Shown here one piece after another: positions 27,017 through 34,807 of a stretch of DNA of 64,000 bases. Made by a program: the position numbers and the translations under genes. Numbering within the stretch: the first letter of the stretch is position 1; every line of letters starts with the position of its first letter. This DNA is from Phytomonospora endophytica (lineage in GTDB: Bacteria > Actinomycetota > Actinomycetes > Mycobacteriales > Micromonosporaceae). The DNA is taken from the NCBI RefSeq assembly GCF_014202425.1, contig NZ_JACHGT010000008.1:260646-324645 (forward strand), written 5' to 3'. Under the pieces are notes generated by a model. It saw only the letters and a list, made by a program, of their open reading frames with translations. It searched no databases and was not told the origin of the DNA.

Positions 27017-27415
27017 TCAGCGCTCCTCCTCGCCGGGGGCGTACTGGGCGATCCCGTCGCCGAAGGACCAGTCGGCCGCGTCGTTCTCGTTGATCGTCAC
27101 GACGACGTTGCGTGGGTGGGTCCCCGCGTAGACGCGCGCCAGTTCGGCGATCCGCCGGTACAGCGCCCGCTTCCGCTCGGCCGGACGTCCCCGCCGCATG
27201 GTGATCCCGACGAAGACGACGCCCTCGTCGCGGTGGAGGCCGAGGTAGTCGCCGTAACGCATGGTGCTCCCGGCGCCGTCGTGGCCGGTGAGGATCTGGA
27301 ACAGGTCGTCACGCGGGAAACCCATCGTCTCGGTGAGCGCGTCGTGGACCGCGCGGCCGAGGGCGGCGAGCCGCGTGGCGTCGGTGGTCAGCGCGTCGAT
27401 GCGCACGAGAGGCAT
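27017..27415 (-). CDS. Tautomerase-superfamily (4-OT-like) enzyme
   Basis: 132 residues. Pro2 directly after the start Met (MPLVRIDALT) is the expected catalytic N-terminal proline. The beta-alpha-beta repeats (LTETMGFPRDDLFQILTGHD, NVVVTINENDAADWSFGDG) match the malonate-semialdehyde-decarboxylase/tautomerase-like group. It starts four bases after the TetR stop, so they form an operon. Confidence 0.85.
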   Translation of the reverse strand: MPLVRIDALTTDATRLAALGRAVHDALTETMGFPRDDLFQILTGHDGAGSTMRYGDYLGLHRDEGVVFVGITMRRGRPAERKRALYRRIAELARVYAGTHPRNVVVTINENDAADWSFGDGIAQYAPGEEER

Positions 27416-27419
27416 GCCG

Positions 27420-27989
27420 TCACCCCTTCAGGCGTGCGCGGTCGAGCAGCGCGAGCATGCCGTCGACGGCTCGCGCGTAGACCTCCGCCGACTCCGTGGC
27501 GCGCGCGAGCACGTACCCGCCCTGGACGACCGCGACCAGGGCCGCCGCGGTCGCCGCCGGGTCGAGGGCGCCGTCGAGCTCGCCGTTCTCGCGGCCTTCG
27601 TCGAGCAGCGCGGTGAGGCGGCCGGTGAGCCAGGTGAAGGTCTCCTCGACCGGTGCCCGCAGCGCCGGGTCGGCGACGACGTCGGGGTCCTGCGCGAGAC
27701 GCCCGACCGGGCAGCCGGCCAGGGCGTCGCGCTCGCGTCGCAGGTAGGCGCCGATTCGCGCGACGACGCCGCCGCGCCCGTCCAGTGTGCGCTCGGCCCG
27801 GTCGCGCAGTTCGGCGGCGTTGCGGTCGAGCGCGGCCAGCGCGAGGGCGGGTTTCCCGTCGAAGTGGTGGTACATGCTGCCCTGGCCGGCGCCCGCGCGC
27901 GCCTGGATGGCCTTCGGGCTGGTGCCGACGTAGCCGCGCTCGCGCAGGAGTTCGCGGGTGCTCTCGATCAGCCGTTCCCTCGTGTCCAT
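27420..27989 (-). CDS. TetR-family regulator (tautomerase operon)
   Basis: 189 residues. N-terminal helix-turn-helix LIESTRELLRERGYVGTSPK, AGAGQGSMYHHFDGK, typical of the TetR branch with C-terminal TetR_C_33-like domain. A dyad (27992-28009) directly abuts the start codon, which suggests autorepression. Probably senses an electrophile or xenobiotic; ligand unknown. Confidence 0.87.
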   Translation of the reverse strand: MDTRERLIESTRELLRERGYVGTSPKAIQARAGAGQGSMYHHFDGKPALALAALDRNAAELRDRAERTLDGRGGVVARIGAYLRRERDALAGCPVGRLAQDPDVVADPALRAPVEETFTWLTGRLTALLDEGRENGELDGALDPAATAAALVAVVQGGYVLARATESAEVYARAVDGMLALLDRARLKG

Positions 27990-27991
27990 CC

Positions 27992-28009
27992 GTACATACT
28001 AGTAGGTAC
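27992..28009. promoter_or_regulatory. Operator dyad upstream of the TetR-tautomerase operon
   Basis: GTACATACTAGTAGGTAC is an 18-bp palindrome around ACTAGT with one mismatched pair. It sits two bases before the TetR start codon, so bound repressor would block leaderless or very short-leader transcription. Confidence 0.65.
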
Positions 28010-28015
28010 AGCGTC

Positions 28016-28615
28016 TCAGGTCACGGGGCGCAAGGGTTTCCCGTGCAGCTCGGTCTCCCCGGCCCTCGACCACCACATCTGGCTTCCGTCATGGCCGTCG
28101 AGCAGGTACGGGTGCCAGTACCCGACCGGTCCGCCGCTGTCGAGCGCGTCGGCGACGGCAGCGAGGTAGGCGGCGATGCCGGGCCACAGGCCGTACAGGC
28201 CGCAGTCGTCGTGACTCGCCGAGCCGAGTTTCCCGTGGTCGGGGCCCGGTCGCAGGTCGATGACCTGGGAGTCGCCGTCGGACTCGGCCCACGGGATCCA
28301 CAGCGGATGCCACCACGGTTCCTCGTCGCCGTCCTCGTCGTCCTCCTTGATGTCCATGCACATCTGCCAGTGGTGAGCGATGCCGGCGGCGCTCAGCGGC
28401 GGCTGCCGGGGAAAGATGTTGCCCCAGCTCGACAGCCCGTCGTGGCAGCGCAGGGACTCGCGGATCTCGGCGGGAAACTCCCGGCCGACGACGGCCTCGG
28501 CGACCGCGAGGGCGCCGTCGGTGACCGGCGGGTTGAGCAGCGCGTGGCTCACGGGGGCGTGCTTCGCGAGCCACGCGTCGATGCGCGCCCAGGAGGCGGT
28601 GATGGTCGGCGGCAC
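28016..28615 (-). CDS. SMI1/KNR4-type protein
   Basis: 199 residues from GTG 28615, two bases after the XRE stop. The KNR4/SMI1 pattern is visible: EAVVGREFPAEIRESLRCHD, followed by PWWHPLWIPWAESDGDSQVI and aromatic-rich C-terminal segments. In bacteria this family includes immunity proteins of contact-dependent toxins, but no toxin lies here. Here it may be an accessory of the XRE-DUF2975 unit. Confidence 0.8.
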   Translation of the reverse strand: MPPTITASWARIDAWLAKHAPVSHALLNPPVTDGALAVAEAVVGREFPAEIRESLRCHDGLSSWGNIFPRQPPLSAAGIAHHWQMCMDIKEDDEDGDEEPWWHPLWIPWAESDGDSQVIDLRPGPDHGKLGSASHDDCGLYGLWPGIAAYLAAVADALDSGGPVGYWHPYLLDGHDGSQMWWSRAGETELHGKPLRPVT

Positions 28616-28616
28616 G

Positions 28617-28823
28617 TCAGTCGTTCTCCCAGCGCAGCAGGTCGCCCGGCTGGCATTCGAGGATCTCGCAGAGCGCGTTGAGGGTCGTGAAGCGGACCGC
28701 CTTGGCGCGGCCGTTCTTGAGTACGGCCAGGTTCGCGGGCGTGATGCCGACGCGGTCGGCGAGTTCACCGACCGACATCTTGCGCTTGGCCAGCATCACG
28801 TCGATGTCGACGATGATCGGCAT
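28617..28823 (-). CDS. Small XRE/Cro-type regulator (YozG-like)
   Basis: 68 residues, nearly all helix-turn-helix: KRKMSVGELADRVGITPANL, then TLNALCEILECQPGDLLRW. This solo HTH is regularly encoded directly after a DUF2975 membrane protein. Its ATG overlaps the DUF2975 stop (ATGA). A candidate binder of the CTATCG-N5-CGATAG sites upstream. Confidence 0.9.
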   Translation of the reverse strand: MPIIVDIDVMLAKRKMSVGELADRVGITPANLAVLKNGRAKAVRFTTLNALCEILECQPGDLLRWEND

Positions 28824-29323
28824 CAGATCACCTCGCCGAGCTCGGCTTCGAGGTGCGCGGCCTGGGCGTCGCGGGCGATGGCCTGCGCGAGGAGCAGTCG
28901 CAGGACGAAGACGATGAGGGCGACGCCGAGGACCCCGAGCCCGGCGACGCCGATGAGCAGGACGAACGCGGGTGGCGTGGTCTCGTCGCCGAGGGGTGCC
29001 AGGGCCGCGCCGAAGCCGAAGGTCAGCAGGGCGGCGAAGACGAAGGCGCCGATGACGATGTCGACGTGGCGGAAGGCGGCGGGGGAGAAGACGGTCCCGC
29101 GTTTGACCATCGTGACGAGTTTCCAGACGCAGAACAGGATGACCTCGGCGGTGACCGTGCCCAGCGCGATGATCACGATGATCGGGAGGCGCTGCGAGAG
29201 GGGTGGGTCGTTGACGTCGTGGTCGAAGATCATGATCGGGACCAGGACCGCCTGAACGAAGACCGTCCCGGCGACGAGGCCGAGGATGACGGCGCGGAGG
29301 GCTAGTACGGCGAGCTTTCCCAT
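28823..29323 (-). CDS. DUF2975 membrane protein
   Basis: 166 residues with four predicted membrane helices (about 5-30, 47-68, 85-107, 118-145), matching DUF2975. The KRGTVFSPAAFRHVDIVIGA segment before helix three is characteristic. Probably senses a membrane signal and controls the partner XRE regulator; this is inferred from conserved pairing. Confidence 0.87.
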   Translation of the reverse strand: MGKLAVLALRAVILGLVAGTVFVQAVLVPIMIFDHDVNDPPLSQRLPIIVIIALGTVTAEVILFCVWKLVTMVKRGTVFSPAAFRHVDIVIGAFVFAALLTFGFGAALAPLGDETTPPAFVLLIGVAGLGVLGVALIVFVLRLLLAQAIARDAQAAHLEAELGEVI

Positions 29324-29333
29324 GGACGCTCCT

Positions 29334-29372
29334 TCTATCGGTGTGCGATAGAAATCTATCGAAAAACGATAG
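29334..29372. promoter_or_regulatory. Two CTATCG-N5-CGATAG operators
   Basis: TCTATCG-gtgtg-CGATAGA (29334-29352) and CTATCG-aaaaa-CGATAG (29356-29372) are both perfect inverted repeats with identical 6-base half-sites and 5-base spacers. The centres are 21 bp apart, two helical turns. They are AT-rich in a very GC-rich context. They lie just before the DUF2975-XRE-SMI1 operon and upstream of the divergent PadR gene. Confidence 0.75.
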
Positions 29373-29403
29373 CTATGACAAGTCCGGTACTGCGTGATAC
29401 CGT

Positions 29404-29413
29404 GTACTAGTAC
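29404..29413. promoter_or_regulatory. Candidate PadR operator
   Basis: GTACTAGTAC is a perfect palindrome flanked by two direct copies of GTGATAC, 28 bases before the PadR start. PadR proteins usually autoregulate through such AT-containing dyads. Confidence 0.5.
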
Positions 29414-29440
29414 CTAGTGATACAAGGTAGAGGAGGTGTC

Positions 29441-29767
29441 GTGGACGACCTGACCGAAATGCTCAAGGGCACGCTCGAAGGCTGCGTGCTGGAGATTCTC
29501 GGCGGCGAGGAGACCTACGGGTACGCCATCACGCGCCGGCTCAACGAACTCGGCTTCGCCGGTGTCGTCGAAGGGACCGTCTACACGATCCTGCTGCGGC
29601 TGGAGCGCAACAAGCTCGTCGAGGTGACGAAGCGGCCGTCCGGATCGGGCCCGCCGCGCAAGTTCTACACGCTCAACGACGCCGGACGCGAGGAACGCTC
29701 GCGCTTCTGGGTGAAGTGGGAGTACCTCTCGACAAGGATCGACCAGCTCAAGGAGGGCCGGAGATGA
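29441..29767 (+). CDS. PadR-family transcriptional regulator
   Basis: 108 residues from GTG 29441 with GAGGAGG before it. The winged-helix PadR core is clear: LEGCVLEILGGEETYGYAIT, GVVEGTVYTILLRLERNKLV, and GPPRKFYTLNDAGREE. Its TGA overlaps the ATG of the first DUF1048 gene. It probably represses its own operon through the palindrome at 29404. Confidence 0.92.
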   Translation: MDDLTEMLKGTLEGCVLEILGGEETYGYAITRRLNELGFAGVVEGTVYTILLRLERNKLVEVTKRPSGSGPPRKFYTLNDAGREERSRFWVKWEYLSTRIDQLKEGRR

Positions 29768-30120
29768 AGTTCTGGGACACCGTGACCGGTGCCGACCTCA
29801 CCAGGGAGTGGACGGCCATCGAGGTCCGGGCCGCGGCCCTGCCGGAGGAGCACCGGGCGGCGTGGGAGCAGATCAAGGGCCACCTGTTCGCGTACGGGAA
29901 CACCTCGGGCCGCAACCTGATCCCGCTCTTCGACGCGAGCCTGGTGCTGCTTGAGGAGACCGCCGCCGACGGGCAGACCGTCCAGGAGGCGCTCGGCGAC
30001 GACATCGCGGGCTTCTGCGCGGCCGTCGCCGGCGACGAAGGCGCTCGGACCTACCGCGACCGCTGGCGCGAGCAGCTGAACCGCAACGTCGCGCGCAAAC
30101 TCGGCAGACTGGGAGGCTGA
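29764..30120 (+). CDS. DUF1048 protein (first of two)
   Basis: 118 residues, soluble and helical, matching DUF1048: LPEEHRAAWEQIKGHLFAYG, NLIPLFDASLVLLEETAADG and LGDDIAGFC. PadR-DUF1048 pairs are widespread in Gram-positive bacteria with no known biochemical role. Start-stop overlap with padR. Confidence 0.88.
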   Translation: MKFWDTVTGADLTREWTAIEVRAAALPEEHRAAWEQIKGHLFAYGNTSGRNLIPLFDASLVLLEETAADGQTVQEALGDDIAGFCAAVAGDEGARTYRDRWREQLNRNVARKLGRLGG

Positions 30121-30121
30121 C

Positions 30122-30418
30122 ATGGGCATCCACGACATCATCGAGGGCAAGAGGCAGTGGCGGGCGCACCTCGCGCGGGTCAAGGCGCTGCCGCCGGACT
30201 ACCGCATCGCGTACAAGGAGATGCAGCGCTACCTGCTCAAAGTCGGTGCGTTGGCTCCCGAGGGCGGCAACGTGCTGGTGGAGCTCGTGGACTTCTTCGA
30301 ACAGGGCGCCGCCGACGGCGCCGGCGTACTGGAGCTCATCGGCGAGGACGTCGCGGCCTTCTGCGACGGGCTCATCGGCGAGGCCTATCGGGAGGCGCCC
30401 GGAGGGCCGTCCGCCTAG
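30122..30418 (+). CDS. DUF1048 protein (second of two)
   Basis: 98 residues. Same family pattern as its neighbour: LPPDYRIAYKEMQRYLLKVG, NVLVELVDFFEQGAADGAGV, IGEDVAAFCDGL. It starts one base after the preceding stop. The two are diverged paralogues, perhaps subunits of one complex. Confidence 0.88.
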   Translation: MGIHDIIEGKRQWRAHLARVKALPPDYRIAYKEMQRYLLKVGALAPEGGNVLVELVDFFEQGAADGAGVLELIGEDVAAFCDGLIGEAYREAPGGPSA

Positions 30419-30427
30419 GATCCACGG

Positions 30428-31264
30428 ATGCCCACGCCCGTACGCCCGCACCTCGCCGCCGCGCTCGCCCGGGCCGGTCACGTCCTGCTCAACTTCCGCA
30501 CGGTGTCGGGTGTCAGCCGGCCCGAAGGTCTCGGCATGCGCATCCACGACCTCATGCGCGAGCGCGGCGAGAGCTTCTCGATGGTCGCGTGGTTCCTGGC
30601 CTCCGACGACGACTGGTACGCGATCGCCGTCGACCACGGCCACGGGCGCGACGCCTTCCGGCTCTTCGCCGACGCCGAGCGGGAGGCGACCGCCGACCTG
30701 CCGCCGCGACCGCACGTCGAGGAGTTCCTCGCCGCCTGCCGCGAGTCGGGACGCCGGGTGGCGATCGCGGGGAACTACGACCAGCGCGTCGTCCGCGCCT
30801 ACCTCAAACGCCACGGCCTCGCCCGCCATGTCGACCGCGTGCTCTGCCGTGAGGCGCTGCTCCCGACGCCTGTCGCCGAGCTCGCCCCGGCTCTCGGCGT
30901 CGCCGGGGACACCGTCGCGGCCGTCTCCGACTCGGCGGTCGCCCTCCGGCACGCCGAGGCGGCGGGGCTGCGGGGGATCGGGTTCGTGGGAGGCGGCGAC
31001 CGGCGGAAGCACCTCGCGGGGCCGGGTCGCCTGCACCTCCTCGGCGTCGGCGCCACCAAGACCGGATCCGTTCCGGCCCTGTGGCGGACCGGGCGGCGAG
31101 GCGGGTTGCTGACCGCGCAGTTCACCGGCGGCATCGAGCGTGGGCTGCCGGTCGAGGAGGCCGGGGTGAAGGCGCCCGTCGCGACCGGCCTTGCTCGCCT
31201 CGGCGAGGCGATGCTCGCGGTGCCGCCCGCTGTTGTGGGGCGGCGGAAGAGGTGGTGGCGGTAG
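30428..31264 (+). CDS. HAD-superfamily-like protein lacking the catalytic DxD
   Basis: 278 residues. The layout is that of HAD phosphatases of the phosphoglycolate group: cap region 25-90, motif II-like VAIAGNYD, and motif III/IV-like GDTVAAVSDSAVALRHAEAA. The first motif, normally DxDG/T, reads LLNFRTVSG, so both catalytic aspartates are replaced. The final acidic motif is weak too. The C-terminal ~70 residues are a Gly/Arg-rich extension. Probably catalytically dead or re-purposed. A distant possibility is that I misplace motif I. Confidence 0.72.
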   Translation: MPTPVRPHLAAALARAGHVLLNFRTVSGVSRPEGLGMRIHDLMRERGESFSMVAWFLASDDDWYAIAVDHGHGRDAFRLFADAEREATADLPPRPHVEEFLAACRESGRRVAIAGNYDQRVVRAYLKRHGLARHVDRVLCREALLPTPVAELAPALGVAGDTVAAVSDSAVALRHAEAAGLRGIGFVGGGDRRKHLAGPGRLHLLGVGATKTGSVPALWRTGRRGGLLTAQFTGGIERGLPVEEAGVKAPVATGLARLGEAMLAVPPAVVGRRKRWWR

Positions 31265-31283
31265 CCCCACTACCCTCCTCACG

Positions 31284-32522
31284 ATGCCCTCCCTCGGTCC
31301 CGACTTCCGCCGCCTCTGGACCGCCTACGCCGTCAGCGAACTCGGTTCCATGGTCGGAGCCGGCGCGCTCCCCCTCATCGCCGTCCTCGTCCTCGGCGCC
31401 TCGACCCTCCAGGTCACCCTCATGGCCGCGCTCGCCGGCATCGGCAGCGCCGCGATCGCCCTGCCCGCCGGCGGCTTCATCGAGTTCCGCCGCAAGCGCC
31501 CGATCATGGTCGCCGCCGACCTGGTGCGCTTCGCCGTCCTCAGCAGCGTCCCGCTCGCCATGGCCTTCGGTGTCCTCGGCTACTTCCAGCTGTGCGCGGT
31601 CGCCGTCGTCCAGACCGCCTGCGTCATCGTCTTCAACGCCGCCTCCGGCGCGCACCTGAAGGCCCTCGTCCCGCCCGAACGGCGCATCGAGGCCAACAGC
31701 CGTTTCGAGACGACACTGTGGACGATGCTCGCCCTCGGCCCGCCCCTCGGCGGCCTGCTCGTCTCCTGGTTCGGCGCGACCGCGGCCGTCGCCGCCAACG
31801 CCGTCAGCTTCCTGCTCTCCGCGCTCGGCATCCGCCGGATGCGTACGCCAGAGCCGGACCCGCCCCGGCGTGTCCACAAAGGACCCGACCTGACCGCGGG
31901 CTGGCGTCACATCTTCGCCCACCCGGGCCTGCACGCCCTGTTCTGGAACGCTATGGTCTTCGGCGGCGCCGTCATGCTCAGCTCGCCGCTGCTGGCCGTG
32001 CTCATGCTGCGCGAACTGGGTTTCACGCCCTTCGAGTACGGCCTCGCGATCGGCGCGCCGGGCCTCGGCGGCATCCTGGGCTCGCTCCTCGCCCGCCGGC
32101 TCGGCGCCCGCTTCGGCGAACGCGGCGTCCTGCTCGGCGTCGGTGTCCTACGTGGACTGTGGCTGGCCGTGCTGCCCTTCGCGCCGCCGGGGACGACCGG
32201 TCTCGTCGTCATCGTCGTGTCGCAGACGATGCTGCTCTTCTGCGCCGGCGTCTTCAACCCGGTCTTCGTCACCTACCGCATGAACGTCACCGGCGACGAC
32301 CACATGGCGCGCGTCGGCGCCGCCTGGTCGGTGTCGGGCAAGTCGGCGCAGCCCGTCTTCATCGCCGCCGGGGGCCTCCTCGCCGCGCTGACCACGACGC
32401 GCACGGCCCTGGCGGTCGCGGCCGTCGCGGTCCTCGCGGGAGCCGCGCTGCTTCCCTGGCGCCGCAAGGCATGGGCTCACCGCAAAGCCGACAGCGCCAT
32501 CCCCGCCACCGCGTCGGCGTAG
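31284..32522 (+). CDS. MFS transporter
   Basis: 412 residues with about 12 hydrophobic segments and the MFS loop-2 signature FIEFRRKRPIMVAAD. A second-half loop ARRLGARFGERGVL fits the duplicated motif. Likely a drug or metabolite exporter of the MdfA/macrolide-type (MFS_3) family. Its 3' end overlaps the convergent TetR gene by 46 bp. Confidence 0.88.
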   Translation: MPSLGPDFRRLWTAYAVSELGSMVGAGALPLIAVLVLGASTLQVTLMAALAGIGSAAIALPAGGFIEFRRKRPIMVAADLVRFAVLSSVPLAMAFGVLGYFQLCAVAVVQTACVIVFNAASGAHLKALVPPERRIEANSRFETTLWTMLALGPPLGGLLVSWFGATAAVAANAVSFLLSALGIRRMRTPEPDPPRRVHKGPDLTAGWRHIFAHPGLHALFWNAMVFGGAVMLSSPLLAVLMLRELGFTPFEYGLAIGAPGLGGILGSLLARRLGARFGERGVLLGVGVLRGLWLAVLPFAPPGTTGLVVIVVSQTMLLFCAGVFNPVFVTYRMNVTGDDHMARVGAAWSVSGKSAQPVFIAAGGLLAALTTTRTALAVAAVAVLAGAALLPWRRKAWAHRKADSAIPATASA

Positions 32523-33058
32523 GCGTCGTCGAGCGGCCCGAGGCGCAGCAGCCACCGGTAGTACACCGGCCCGAAGATGACCTCGACGGCCACGTCGAGG
32601 TCCACGTCGGCCGCGACCTGCCCCGCCTCCCGCGCCGACCGCAGCCGCGTCTTCATCGCCTCCAGGTTCGGGCCGAGGAGTCGTTCGCGGTACTCGCGGG
32701 CGAGCGCCGGGTCGGTCTGGATCTCGGTGGTCATGGCGCGGCCGGGCGCCTGGAAGCCGGGGTCGCCCATCTCGGCGACCGTCCCGCGCAGCAGCAGTCG
32801 CAGGTCGGCGGCGAGGTCGCCGGTGTCGGGCAGCGTCAGGTCGCCGTCCTCTCCCATCCGCGACAGCAGCGCGTCGAACACGACCGCGCCCTTCGACGGC
32901 CACCATCGGTAGATCGTCTGCTTGCCGACCCCGGCGCGGGCCGCGATCGCTTCAATGGTGAGCTTGGGGAAGCCGACTTCGGCGAGGAGTTCGGCGGCGG
33001 CGGCGAGGATCGCCTGTTTGGAGCGCTCACTGCGCCGGGCGGGCTGTTTGACGGTCAC
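32477..33058 (-). CDS. TetR-family regulator
   Basis: 193 residues from GTG 33058. HTH about 20-65: AILAAAAELLAEVGFPKLTI, AGVGKQTIYRWWPSKG, followed by a TetR_C_16/AefR-like C-terminal domain. The overlap with the MFS gene suggests a linked function, but its operator sites point upstream, toward itself and the 65-residue protein gene at 33177. Confidence 0.88.
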   Translation of the reverse strand: MTVKQPARRSERSKQAILAAAAELLAEVGFPKLTIEAIAARAGVGKQTIYRWWPSKGAVVFDALLSRMGEDGDLTLPDTGDLAADLRLLLRGTVAEMGDPGFQAPGRAMTTEIQTDPALAREYRERLLGPNLEAMKTRLRSAREAGQVAADVDLDVAVEVIFGPVYYRWLLRLGPLDDAYADAVAGMALSALR

Positions 33059-33083
33059 CGCAACACCATAGCAACAAGTGGAA

Positions 33084-33152
33084 CGAGACGTATCGTCTTG
33101 ACACGGGCGAGCGTCGGGGGCATACTCGACCACGGCGAGACGTCACGTCTCG
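33084..33152. promoter_or_regulatory. Two TetR operators bracketing a sigma-70-type promoter
   Basis: Operators: CGAGACG-TAT-CGTCTTG (33084-33100) and CGAGACG-TCA-CGTCTCG (33136-33152), a perfect 17-bp dyad; centres 52 bp apart, about five turns. Between them TTGACA (33098-33103), 17 bases, CATACT (33121-33126) forms a good promoter reading toward 33177. Operator 1 covers the -35 box and operator 2 the initially transcribed region, an efficient repression layout. Confidence 0.78.
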
Positions 33153-33176
33153 TTACACCGACGGACGGAGAAGATC

Positions 33177-33374
33177 ATGGCCAGGGGACGCGACGACATG
33201 CTCGGCCAGGGCGGACAGCGGCGCAAGATGTCGAAGAAGGACCTCAAGGGCGGCGCCAACGACGCGACCGGCCGCGACGAGGCCGCCGACAGCAAGGCCG
33301 CGATGCTGGAACGCATCCGCGAGCAGGCCGCCAAGCGCGCGGCGAAGAAGGAGAAACCGGCCGCCGAGGAGTAG
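33177..33374 (+). CDS. Small basic DUF6243-like protein
   Basis: 65 residues, very charged: LGQGGQRRKMSKKDLKGG then SKAAMLERIREQAAKRAAKK. It resembles short actinobacterial proteins annotated DUF6243 (GGQRK-KLS pattern); I am fairly but not fully sure. Probably cytoplasmic and helical, with nucleic-acid binding possible. Transcribed from the promoter at 33098-33126 under the neighbouring TetR. Confidence 0.75.
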   Translation: MARGRDDMLGQGGQRRKMSKKDLKGGANDATGRDEAADSKAAMLERIREQAAKRAAKKEKPAAEE

Positions 33375-33401
33375 ATCCGAGGTCCGTCGGAGCAGGCATC
33401 G

Positions 33402-33429
33402 AAGGGGCGTGTCGGTCGACGCGCCCCTT
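33402..33429 (+). terminator. Terminator after the small basic protein gene
   Basis: AAGGGGCGTGTC pairs with GACGCGCCCCTT (12 bp with one G-U) around loop GGTC, followed by T residues. Confidence 0.7.
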
Positions 33430-33490
33430 TCCGCGTCCCCTGACACCACCGGTGATGTCAGTCTGGCGTTCGCGGACTACCCTGGTCAGG

Positions 33491-34297
33491 GTGTCGTCCG
33501 CCAAGGGTGCGCCCATTCTGCTCTCCACGTCCTCGGTCTACCCCGAGCCCACCGCCGTCGGTTTCGAGATGGCGGCCGAACTCGGCTACGACGGTGTCGA
33601 GGTGATGGTCTTCACCGACGCCGTCAGCCAGGACGCCGACACCCTCCTGCGCCTGTCGAAGCACTACGGCGTCCAGGTCGGTTCCGTCCACGCGCCATGC
33701 CTGCTCATGACGCAGCGGGTGTGGAGCCCCGATCCTTGGGAGCGGCTGCGCCGGAGCGCCGTCATGGCCGAGAAGCTCGGCGCCTCGACGGTGATCATCC
33801 ACCCGCCTTTCGCCTGGCAGCGCGGTTACGCGCAGAACTTCGCCGAGGGCCTGGCCAGACTGGCCGAGCGCTTCTCGCCGATCCGTTTCGCCGTCGAGAA
33901 CATGTACCCGGTGAAGATGGCCGGGCGGAGGTTCGTGCCGTACGCGCCCCACTGGGACCCGACGATCGCCGGTTTCCCCGACTACACCCTCGACCTCTCG
34001 CACTGCGCGGCCTCCAGCACCGACGCCTTCGCCATGCTCACCCGCATGGGCGGCGGCCTCGCGCACCTGCACCTCGGCGACGGCAGCGGCCCCGGCCACG
34101 ACGAGCACGCCGTGCCCGGCCGCGGCAATCAGCCCTGCGCCGAAGTGCTGCGGCACCTGGGCGCGATCGGCTTCCGCGGCACGATCGCCGTCGAGGTGTC
34201 GACGCGCAAGGCCGGGCACCGCGCGAGGCGCGAGGCCGACCTGGCGGAGTCCCTCGCGTTCGCGCGCAAGCACCTCGTCTACGGGGACGGGACATGA
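33491..34297 (+). CDS. Sugar-phosphate isomerase/epimerase-like TIM-barrel protein
   Basis: 268 residues. Xylose-isomerase-like barrel: GFEMAAELGYDGVEVMVFTD, VHAPCLLMTQ, TVIIHPPFAWQRGY, FAVENMYPVKM, YTLDLSHCAAS, LAHLHLGDGSGPGHDEHAVP and TIAVEVSTRK carry metal-binding His, Glu and Asp positions. GTG 33491. Coupled to the downstream cupin by ATGA, suggesting joint action on a sugar or polyol derivative. Confidence 0.85.
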   Translation: MSSAKGAPILLSTSSVYPEPTAVGFEMAAELGYDGVEVMVFTDAVSQDADTLLRLSKHYGVQVGSVHAPCLLMTQRVWSPDPWERLRRSAVMAEKLGASTVIIHPPFAWQRGYAQNFAEGLARLAERFSPIRFAVENMYPVKMAGRRFVPYAPHWDPTIAGFPDYTLDLSHCAASSTDAFAMLTRMGGGLAHLHLGDGSGPGHDEHAVPGRGNQPCAEVLRHLGAIGFRGTIAVEVSTRKAGHRARREADLAESLAFARKHLVYGDGT

Positions 34298-34746
34298 CCG
34301 CGATCGTCCATCCCGCGCCCTTGGAGCACCTGCGCGTCGGGACCAACGAGGTCCTGGTCCGCCTGCGGGGTGAGGACACCGGCGGCGCGCTGTCCGTTGT
34401 TGAGTTCACGTTGCCGGCGGGCTCGATGGGCGCCACGCCGCACATCCACCACGGCCATTCCGAGGAGTTCGTCGTCATCGACGGTGACGTGACCTTCGAC
34501 CTCGTCGACGGTGGCCACGCCGAGGCCGCGATCGTGGGCGCGGGCGGAACGGTGACGGTCCCGCCCGGTGTCGGGCACGGGTTCCGCAACGCCTCCGGCG
34601 CACCCGCCAGACTGATCGGCCTGTTCCGGCCCGCCGGGTACGAGCAGTACTTCCGCGACGTCCACGAGATGGTCACCGCCGGGCACATGCCCACGGCCGA
34701 GGACCTCGACCGGCTCCGCGCGAAGTACGACACGACGCCCGCCTGA
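34294..34746 (+). CDS. Cupin-domain protein
   Basis: 150 residues. Cupin motif 1 THIHHGHSEEFVVIDG-type (PHIHHGHSEEFVVIDGDVTF, three His and one Glu) and motif 2 PPGVGHGFRNAS give a full metal site. Probably an isomerase, dioxygenase or binding protein for the product of the upstream TIM-barrel enzyme. C-terminal helix KYDTTPA-ended. Confidence 0.87.
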   Translation: MTAIVHPAPLEHLRVGTNEVLVRLRGEDTGGALSVVEFTLPAGSMGATPHIHHGHSEEFVVIDGDVTFDLVDGGHAEAAIVGAGGTVTVPPGVGHGFRNASGAPARLIGLFRPAGYEQYFRDVHEMVTAGHMPTAEDLDRLRAKYDTTPA

Positions 34747-34807
34747 GCGTCCATCGTCACAATCCGTGACCGGAATACCCGTCCGGAGCCGCCCGTTGCA
34801 AGCTCAC

